NCBI RefSeq assembly: GCF_000411455.1
Contig: NZ_KE150457.1
Coordinates: 934,474 to 998,473 of the forward strand
DNA length: 64,000 bases
From: Microbacterium sp. oral taxon 186 str. F0373
GTDB lineage: Bacteria; Actinomycetota; Actinomycetes; Actinomycetales; Microbacteriaceae
Direction: 5' to 3'
Part shown: positions 58,097 through 64,000 of the stretch, piece after piece
How the letters are laid out: each line of letters opens with the position of its first letter
Numbering within the stretch: position 1 is the stretch's first letter
Made by a program: the position numbers and the translations under genes
Notes under the pieces: generated by a model
The model's database searches: none
Told to the model about the DNA's origin: nothing
What the model saw: the letters and a program-made list of their open reading frames with translations, nothing else

Positions 58097-59902
58097 GTGA
58101 CGAAGACGGCGCAAGACATGCTTGCGGCGATTGATCCGGACGTAATCGCGGGTGACGCAACGCTCATCGACGCGCACAGTCGCTTCCAGTCAATTGCAGA
58201 TGAGTTCGACGGTGAGTCCGCAGGGGCGCACGCGTACCGAAACCTCTCGGCGATAGCCGGAATGATGCTCGACGGTGCCGACTGGGACCGTCCTTACTCG
58301 CCGCTGATGTCTCTCGGAGGCAAGCGCACGGCGTTGCCCGACGACCTGGACGACGAAGCGCTCGGCTTCTTTCGCCTATTGCTGGATGAGGTTCCTTCGT
58401 CCGGGCTCGCGGCACGCATGTGTGACATCTTGTTCGTTCGTGAAACTGAGCGAGCTTCGCGGTACGCACTCGCCAAGCGGCACACCGATATCGTCGCCGA
58501 ACTCTCGCTGCTCCCTGATCCCGACGACGAATCCATTCAGACATGGATCCGAGCCGCTGAGATCGCTGGTCGCTACCGCCTCGATGACGGCGTTCAGGCG
58601 CTTACCGCTCGGGCCCTCGAAGGCTTTCGAGGTGGCACGCCAACGGTCGCTTGGCACGTGGCGCAGGCGATGCGCCGCGCACGATACTTCGGTGGCCATT
58701 CCACGGAGATAGCCGAGAGGCTCAATGCATTGGCAAGCGCCGAGCCCAATGCTCATGCGAAGGTTCAGCTCCTGGAAGAGTCGATCCGGTGGCGACGAGG
58801 TAGCGACGCCGAAGAGCGGGCGGCTCCGAGTCGAGAGGCGATCGGTGACGCGTGGTGGCAAGAAGCGAAGCAACGGAAAGACTCGAGTCTCGTCGCGCGA
58901 AACTTCTTGGGTAATGCGTACAGTGCTTACCGCGCCGTGCCGCGGCATCTCCGCAGTGAGCGCACTCGGAAGCGAGTCGGGAAGCTCCCAAGGCTGATCC
59001 GAGTAGCTGGCGAGAGCGCGCTGGGCGAGATGCAGAAGGTCCGCGGCGGTCCGATCGATTTGTCGCCCATCGTTGAGCAGGCGGAAGCGATCGCGAACGA
59101 CACGGACGTCATCCGGGGTCTGGCGAGATGGTTCTCGGCGGCCCCGCTCCAGACCTTCGAAGATGCGCTCCAGTCCGCCGATCAGAGTGGGCTGCTCAGC
59201 CTAGTGACGACTTCGACAATCACGGACGATGCCAGAAAGGTCCACAGCACGGACGAGGACAGACTTCGCTCGGGTGTCGACCCGAGTCGTTGGGCACGGA
59301 TGGTGAAGAACTACTCACTCCATATCACGGCGATCGCAACCGGGCACATTCGGCCAGCACTCATGCAGTTCTCGACGAACTATCGCCTCGACATCCGAGA
59401 CTTCGAGGTGATCGTCTCTGCATCAGGATTCGTACCGGCGGATCGCAAGAGTCTCTATGCGCGCGGACTCCATCACGGCTACTACGGGCGAGTGACCGAG
59501 TCACTGTTCATACTCGCTCCCACGATCGAGGCCTGCGTGAGGAGCGCCCTCCAGGCGAGCGCGGTTGAGACGCGCAACGTGAAGACCAATGACACGGAGA
59601 TCGAGCCGGGACTGAGCGCACTCCTGGAGCTCCCGGAGGCGGATGAGGTTCTCGGCGTAGATCTTGCGTGGAACATTCGGGCGCTCTTCTGTGGGCCGAC
59701 TGGCCCGAACCTGCGCAACCGGGTCGCGCACGGTCTCCTAGGTGAGGCTGAGTCCTGCGGTGACGCGGCGCTCTACGCATGGTGGCTCGCGTTCCTGCTC
59801 GCATTCACTCCGTACTACCACGCTTTGAGGAGCGAGCAGGGTGGTCCCGAGCACGCGCCCGGCGCCGCGGGAAGTGCTCACGCGAGCGGCGTCTCGGAGT
59901 AG
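58097..59902 (+). CDS. DUF4209 domain protein with HEPN-like RNxxxHG motif
   Basis: A 601-residue protein from GTG 58097. The first 400 residues are helical and without a domain I can name. The C-terminal part shows the DUF4209 pattern: GLHHGYYGRVTESLFILAPTIEACVRSAL, then NLRNRVAHGLL, with Arg540-Asn541 and His545-Gly546. RNxxxHG is the defining DUF4209 motif and also fits the R(x4)H signature of HEPN ribonucleases. No membrane segment or signal peptide. It is the first cargo gene after the transposition genes; a defence or RNase role is inferred. Confidence 0.82.
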   Translation: MTKTAQDMLAAIDPDVIAGDATLIDAHSRFQSIADEFDGESAGAHAYRNLSAIAGMMLDGADWDRPYSPLMSLGGKRTALPDDLDDEALGFFRLLLDEVPSSGLAARMCDILFVRETERASRYALAKRHTDIVAELSLLPDPDDESIQTWIRAAEIAGRYRLDDGVQALTARALEGFRGGTPTVAWHVAQAMRRARYFGGHSTEIAERLNALASAEPNAHAKVQLLEESIRWRRGSDAEERAAPSREAIGDAWWQEAKQRKDSSLVARNFLGNAYSAYRAVPRHLRSERTRKRVGKLPRLIRVAGESALGEMQKVRGGPIDLSPIVEQAEAIANDTDVIRGLARWFSAAPLQTFEDALQSADQSGLLSLVTTSTITDDARKVHSTDEDRLRSGVDPSRWARMVKNYSLHITAIATGHIRPALMQFSTNYRLDIRDFEVIVSASGFVPADRKSLYARGLHHGYYGRVTESLFILAPTIEACVRSALQASAVETRNVKTNDTEIEPGLSALLELPEADEVLGVDLAWNIRALFCGPTGPNLRNRVAHGLLGEAESCGDAALYAWWLAFLLAFTPYYHALRSEQGGPEHAPGAAGSAHASGVSE

Positions 59903-60002
59903 TGGGAGTAGACCGTGGTTGGGTGGATGTCGCGCGCGTGCCACCTCGACACGAATTCGACCGCCGCACAAAGCGATGGTCAGTGATCACTAGATTGAAC
60001 CC

Positions 60003-61318
60003 GTGAACACACCGCAGGAGTCGCCCGGGGTCCTCAGAGTCGACGCGGTAGCGGTTGCCGCGGGTAAGGACCACTCACTGGTGCTCTATGACGACGGAGC
60101 CGTGCTTTCGTTCGGTAACAACGAAGATGGCCAGTGCGACGTCCCGAGGCAGCTAAGTGGTGTGAAAGGGATCTCGGCTGGAGGGTTTCACAGTCTCGCC
60201 CTCCGTGAGGATGGCACCGTCGCTGCTTGGGGCGGCAATATCTTCCGGCAGAGCGAAGTTCCCGCGATTGCTGTTTCCGTGACGTCCATCGCCGCGGGCC
60301 ATTGGCACAATCTCGCGCTTCGCGAGGACGGCACCGTCGTGGCGTGGGGACGGGATAGTTGGGGTGCGGCGACGGTCCCCGAGGGACTCGAAGGCGTGGT
60401 GGCGATCGATGCGGGCTATGAACACAGTCTCGCCCTCCTGAAGAGCGGAACCGTCGTCGCTTGGGGAAGCAACGACAAAGGACAGTGCGACGTGCCCGAG
60501 GATCTCGGAGACGTAGTAGCAATCAGCGCCGGCGCTTGGCAAGGGTTCGCGTTGAGGCGAAATGGTGAGTTGGTCGCCTGGGGTGAGGGTGAGAACGGCC
60601 AGACAAGCTTGCCTGAGCGCCATGACATCGTCGCTGTATCCGGCGGCTACTGGCACGGCTTGGCGCTAGCCGAAGGCGGACAGGTACTTGCATGGGGCGA
60701 CGACGAGTTTCGCCAGAATGACGTGCCGTCGTGGGTTGCCGGCGCGGAGGCGCGAGCAGTCGCAGCAGGTGGCGAGCATAACGTGGTCCTGACGAACGAC
60801 GGTCGCGTCTTGGCGTGGGGCCGAAATGACCATTGGCAGACCTCAGTTCCCGATCGATCAGCTGCCCACTCATTCGTGGAAGAGCCGCGCCGACAGAGTG
60901 ATGCCGAGCCGCCGCGATTGCCCGCGGGCTCCGTTTGGGGATGGGGTAGCACCGATGACGGTCTACTGGCCTTCGTCCCCAAACTGAGTAGTGCTGTTCC
61001 GGTCAGAGTTCCGGGCGTCGACCACGTATCACGAGTCGTCACTCTTCAGAACACTGTCTTTGCGCTTCGCTTCGACGGGACCGTCTTGGGCTGGGGCGGA
61101 AACGACAAAGGTCAACTCTGCGACGGAACTCGTACTGACCGGTATGCGCCGACGAGGATCCCATCTTTGCGAGGTATCACGGCGATAACGCGAGGGCCGA
61201 TGGCCGTGTCTGAGAATGGCGCGGTGTGGTCGTGGGAGGACGCCGTCGACGGTGAGCCCAAATTGGTTCACCCGGGCTTGCTGGGCGGTGTCGTACGCGT
61301 CGAGCACGACGATCACAC
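60003..61318 (+). pseudogene. RCC1-repeat beta-propeller protein, 5' part (split by IS3 element)
   Basis: From GTG 60003 (VNTPQESPGVLRVDAVAVAAG) this frame encodes about 438 residues before the insertion. There are roughly ten RCC1-like units, the first seven of a short type such as DGTVVAWGRDSWGAATVP, with SLALREDGTV between. No signal peptide is seen. The frame ends inside the insertion element after a few foreign codons (stop near 61394). Without the element it continues at 62665 in the same frame. It lies 100 bases after the DUF4209 gene on the same strand, likely the same operon. RCC1 propellers usually bind proteins, nucleic acid or lipid; no enzyme motif is visible. Confidence 0.85.
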
Positions 61319-61357
61319 TGACTCGCCCCGGCGTGTCCGGAGAGCGTTTTACTGGTG

Positions 61358-62215
61358 TCAGCCGGCTTTTCCGACCGGTTCGTTGCGAGCGTAGTCGAGC
61401 TGCTCGACCTCAAGGGGTGTGAGGTCGTCGATGGAGCCGTGGGTGCGCTCCGTGTTGAACCACAGCACCCAGGACGCGGTTGCCGCCTCGACCTGGTCGA
61501 TGTCGCGCCAGGGCCCGTCGTGGTGGATGAGCTCGGACTTGTAGAGCCCGATCTGCGATTCCGCGAGGGAGTTGTCGTAGGCGTCGCCGACGGACCCGAC
61601 CGAGGGGTCGATGCCTTCGTCGACGAGCCGGTCCGTGAAGGCAATCGAGGTGTAGACGCTGCCGGCGTCGGTGTGGTGCGTGAGCCCGGCGAACCCGGTG
61701 ACGCCTTCGCGGCGGCGGGTGAACAGAGCCATGTCGAGGCAGTCGAGCACGAGCGGAGTTGTCATCGAGGTCGCCGCTCTCCACCCGATGATGCGGCGGG
61801 AGTGCGCGTCGAACACGAACGCGACGTAGACCCATCCGGACCACGTCCAGACGTAGGTGAAGTCGGCGACCCAGAGCTGGTTCGTGCGGAACCGGGCGAA
61901 GTGCCGGTCGACGAGGTCGGCGGGCCTGGTCTCCCGCAGATCCGCATCCACGGGACGCTTCCGTTTTCCGCGGACGACACCGGCGATCCCGAGCTCGCGC
62001 ATGAGGCGTTGGACCGTGCAGCGGGCGATGTCGTGCCCGTCGCGACGCAACCGCAGCCAGAGCTTCCGGGCCCCGAGCACCTTCCGGTGCGTCTGCCACG
62101 TGGTCAGGATGATCGGCTTCCACCTCTCGTCCGACACGATCCGCGGTGACGGACCGCGATCTCTCGCGTCGTAGTAGGTCGATGGGGCGATCTTCACGCC
62201 GTGCTGGGTGAGCAC
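61358..62215 (-). CDS. IS3-family transposase OrfB (rve catalytic part)
   Basis: A 285-residue frame; its coding frame stays open upstream to at least 62293 (AIVGFIDAHKDRADGG), overlapping the end of orfA in the -1 frame, so the active product is made by ribosomal frameshift. It has an HTH_21-like APSTYYDARDRG, then the DDE core: Asp in LWVADFTYV, Asp in HHTDAGSVYTS and Glu in NSLAESQIGLYKSELI. All catalytic residues are present. Confidence 0.93.
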   Translation of the reverse strand: MLTQHGVKIAPSTYYDARDRGPSPRIVSDERWKPIILTTWQTHRKVLGARKLWLRLRRDGHDIARCTVQRLMRELGIAGVVRGKRKRPVDADLRETRPADLVDRHFARFRTNQLWVADFTYVWTWSGWVYVAFVFDAHSRRIIGWRAATSMTTPLVLDCLDMALFTRRREGVTGFAGLTHHTDAGSVYTSIAFTDRLVDEGIDPSVGSVGDAYDNSLAESQIGLYKSELIHHDGPWRDIDQVEAATASWVLWFNTERTHGSIDDLTPLEVEQLDYARNEPVGKAG

Positions 62216-62286
62216 GGCGCAGATCGACTCGACACCCCATCGGAGCCCTCCGTCGGCGCGGTCCTTGTGCGCGTCGATGAAGCCGA

Positions 62287-62610
62287 CTATCGCTTGTGTG
62301 GCCGGTCGAGTTCGGCCGCGAAGAAAGCCGAGGCCGCCTTCAAGATCTCGTTCGCCCGCCGCAGTTCCGCGTTCTCCCGCTTTAGTCGCTTGATCTCCAC
62401 CGCGGCGTCGGTCGTGACTCCGGGCCGGTCGCCCGCGTCGACCTGCTGCCTGCGGATCCAGGTGCGGATCGTTTCTGGCGACCCGACGCCGAGCATCTGC
62501 GCGACAGCGGTCATCGCGGCGTACTCGCTCGGATAGTCGGATCGCACCTCGGCGACCATACGGACAGCGCGCTCACGAAGCTCGCGCGGGTACTTACTGG
62601 GACGTCCCAT
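62287..62610 (-). CDS. IS3-family transposase OrfA (HTH part)
   Basis: A 107-residue protein from ATG 62610 after GGAAGGAT. The helix-turn-helix reads MTAVAQMLGVGSPETIRTWIRRQQ, followed by a leucine-zipper-like helix VEIKRLKRENAELRRANEIL. It binds the inverted repeats and is the upstream half of the fused OrfAB transposase. Confidence 0.93.
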   Translation of the reverse strand: MGRPSKYPRELRERAVRMVAEVRSDYPSEYAAMTAVAQMLGVGSPETIRTWIRRQQVDAGDRPGVTTDAAVEIKRLKRENAELRRANEILKAASAFFAAELDRPHKR

Positions 62611-62661
62611 GAGACAGATCCTTCCAAGGAATCCTGTCTCCGGACACGCCGGGGCGAGTCA

Positions 62662-64000
62662 CACCTACTTTGCACTTCTGCGCGACGGCACGGTCCGGAG
62701 TTGGGGGCGCAATCAATACGGCCAAATTGGCAATGGAACGAGAAGTGGGTACGGAAAGACAGACGCCGACCCGAGTGTTCCGACCGCAGTGACAATACTC
62801 GCCGAGAAGCGCTCGTGGTTCGGAAAGCTAAGCGAAGTCGAGAGGCCTCTGTCCGACGTGGTGGACGTCGTGATCAGTGGTGGTGGGGGGTATCATCCCA
62901 TTTCCGTCTACGCCCTCCGCAAGGACGGATCCGTCTGGGGTTGGGGTGCGAACAACGCTGGCCAGCTCGGTGACGGCTCCACGGAAGTTCGGAGCAGACC
63001 CGCGCAGCTCGGTGGACTCTCCGGCATCGTGAGCTTGGTCGCGGAACCCAGGATGGCCAGCAACATCTGGCCGTGGATGTACGCGATCACGGAGGCGGGT
63101 GCGGTCTGGCGTTGGCGTCCGACTCAGAGCGGGATCGCCGTGCCGGAGCCGATGGCAGACCTTAGTGGCGTCCGTTCAATCTCGATCGCAGAGGGGTGTG
63201 TGCTCGCGTTGACGGCCGGAGGTGCCGTGTGGAACTGGGACGCCGGTTCCTTGACTCCGAGTTCGCCCGCTCTGGTTTCGGGTCTCGACGACACCATCGC
63301 GGTCGCGGCTGGTCGACGAAGTATCGCCCTCCGCAGCGACGGGTCGGTGTGGATGTGGGGCTGGGAGCCAACAAAGCTCGGGAGCAGGTACTCTCGCACC
63401 GCCGAGCGCGTGGAAGTTGTCAGCGGAGCTACCAGCGTGTGCAACTCGCTTGGAACCTACTTCGCCGTCTGCGAGGACGGCTCGGTCTGGGCGTGGGGAG
63501 CGGGGTCGCGCGGGCAACTCGGAAGCGGAGACGGTAGACACCGACTCGTGCCCGCTGTCATAGACGCGGTCGGCAATGCCGCTGGCCTGATCGCGGGCCA
63601 TGACACCTCGTTCGCGATCAGGTCGGATGGATCTCTGTCGGCGTGGGGAAGCAACGAGTTCAACAAACTTGCTCTCACACGCGAGGAGGAATCAGAAGTC
63701 GTCTGGGACAACCTCTTTGCGCTTCGCGATGTTGTATCGACGGCATCAGGTTCGGGAATCACCGTGACTGTCACCCGTGACGGCGCGGTCTGGGAAACAG
63801 GTTCTGGCAACGCAGACGAGTCTCGACCCCTCCGTGTCGGCGAGCTTGCAGACGTGACGGCAGTTGCGGCTTGCCGTCGTACCAAGTTTGCGCTGCGAGA
63901 AGATGGTTCCGTATGGGCCTGGGGGGATAGTCAGCGAAATGAGATAGGTGATGGCACGATCCTCGTCCCCGGCCCATCGCTGTCGGGAATGGTCGCGCAA
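62662..64000 (+). pseudogene. RCC1-repeat beta-propeller protein, 3' part (continues past window)
   Basis: The frame resumes as TYFALLRDGTVRSWGRNQYG and stays open to base 64000 without a stop. At least nine more RCC1 units follow, several of the longer classical type such as DGSVWGWGANNAGQLGDG. With the 5' part the intact gene would exceed 880 residues and 19 units. This half lacks a start of its own and is probably not translated while the insertion persists. Confidence 0.85.

Larger units (their letters stand above)
61319..62661 (-). mobile_element. IS3-family insertion sequence (1343 bp)
   Basis: Perfect 25-bp terminal inverted repeats (61319-61343 and 62637-62661, tip TGACTCGCCCCGG) border orfA and orfB on the minus strand. 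The 3-base direct repeat CAC flanks the element (61316-61318 and 62662-62664). All parts look intact, so the insertion is recent. Confidence 0.95.
50994..64000 (+). mobile_element. Tn7-like transposon inserted at the 3' end of dnaB (right end outside window)
   Basis: A complete tnsA-tniA(tnsB)-tniB(tnsC)-tniQ(tnsD) set starts less than 400 bases after dnaB and reads away from it. The left tip is either TGTAGG at 50994, with the preceding GTAGG as a possible 5-base target copy, or TGTCCATTTCG at 51013. TGTCCA repeats at 51013-51062 fit transposase-binding sites. Cargo follows tniQ: an XRE regulator, a DUF4209 protein and an RCC1-repeat gene. Cargo codon use is less GC-biased than the host genes. 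I find no matching inverted end before 64000, so the element extends beyond the window. Confidence 0.8.

Noticed and set aside
50993..64000. CRISPR array or Cas-guided (CAST) element
   Set aside because: No regularly spaced repeats and no Cas gene in the visible part; the TniQ is of the large TnsD-like kind.

Overview
The window is a high-GC actinobacterial chromosome segment spanning the replication origin. Gene order (gyrA-gyrB-dciA-recF-dnaN-oriC-dnaA | rpmH-rnpA-yidD-yidC-jag-rsmG-parS-parA-parB), several GTG starts, a murJ/DUF6049 pair next to cca, and dispersed intergenic palindromes point to Microbacteriaceae, most likely Microbacterium or a close relative. This is inference from gene content, not from a database search.

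Region 1 (1-9.4 kb, minus strand) holds the replication genes leading away from oriC. oriC lies between dnaA and dnaN (7225-7690), with further DnaA boxes upstream of dnaA. Region 2 (9.4-15.9 kb, plus strand) is the rpmH-to-parB block. A 1 kb non-coding stretch between rsmG and parA, together with the rsmG start, carries six parS sites. Region 3 (16-24.5 kb) has thioredoxin/thioredoxin reductase, murJ, a secreted DUF6049 protein, a DUF7059-type methyltransferase and the CCA-adding enzyme. Region 4 (24.6-45 kb) is metabolic and accessory: a GAF-domain regulator, malQ, a frameshifted EamA exporter divergent from a marR gene with two palindromic operators, an aldehyde dehydrogenase/DUF779 pair, an ABC-2 exporter with its own two-component system, a LuxR-type regulator, a four-gene peptide ABC importer, an unknown membrane protein and an MFS transporter.

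Region 5 (45.2-51 kb) is the rpsF-ssb-rpsR-rplI operon, two divergently placed surface proteins (one with chaplin-like repeats and an LAxTG-type sorting signal), and dnaB preceded by a perfect DnaA box.

Region 6 (51-64 kb) is foreign-looking. Immediately after the dnaB stop codon begins a Tn7-like transposon: short TGTCCA repeats of a left end, then tnsA, tniA/tnsB, tniB/tnsC and a large tniQ/tnsD-like gene, each overlapping the next by 4 bases. Cargo follows: an XRE regulator, a DUF4209 protein with the RNxxxHG (HEPN-like) motif, and a very large RCC1-type beta-propeller gene. The propeller gene is split by an IS3-family element with 25-bp perfect inverted repeats and a CAC target duplication. 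Removing the element restores one open frame that runs off the window. The right transposon end is not in the window. The association of this Tn7-like element with the 3' end of dnaB, and its XRE/DUF4209/RCC1 cargo, is the most promising undescribed system here.
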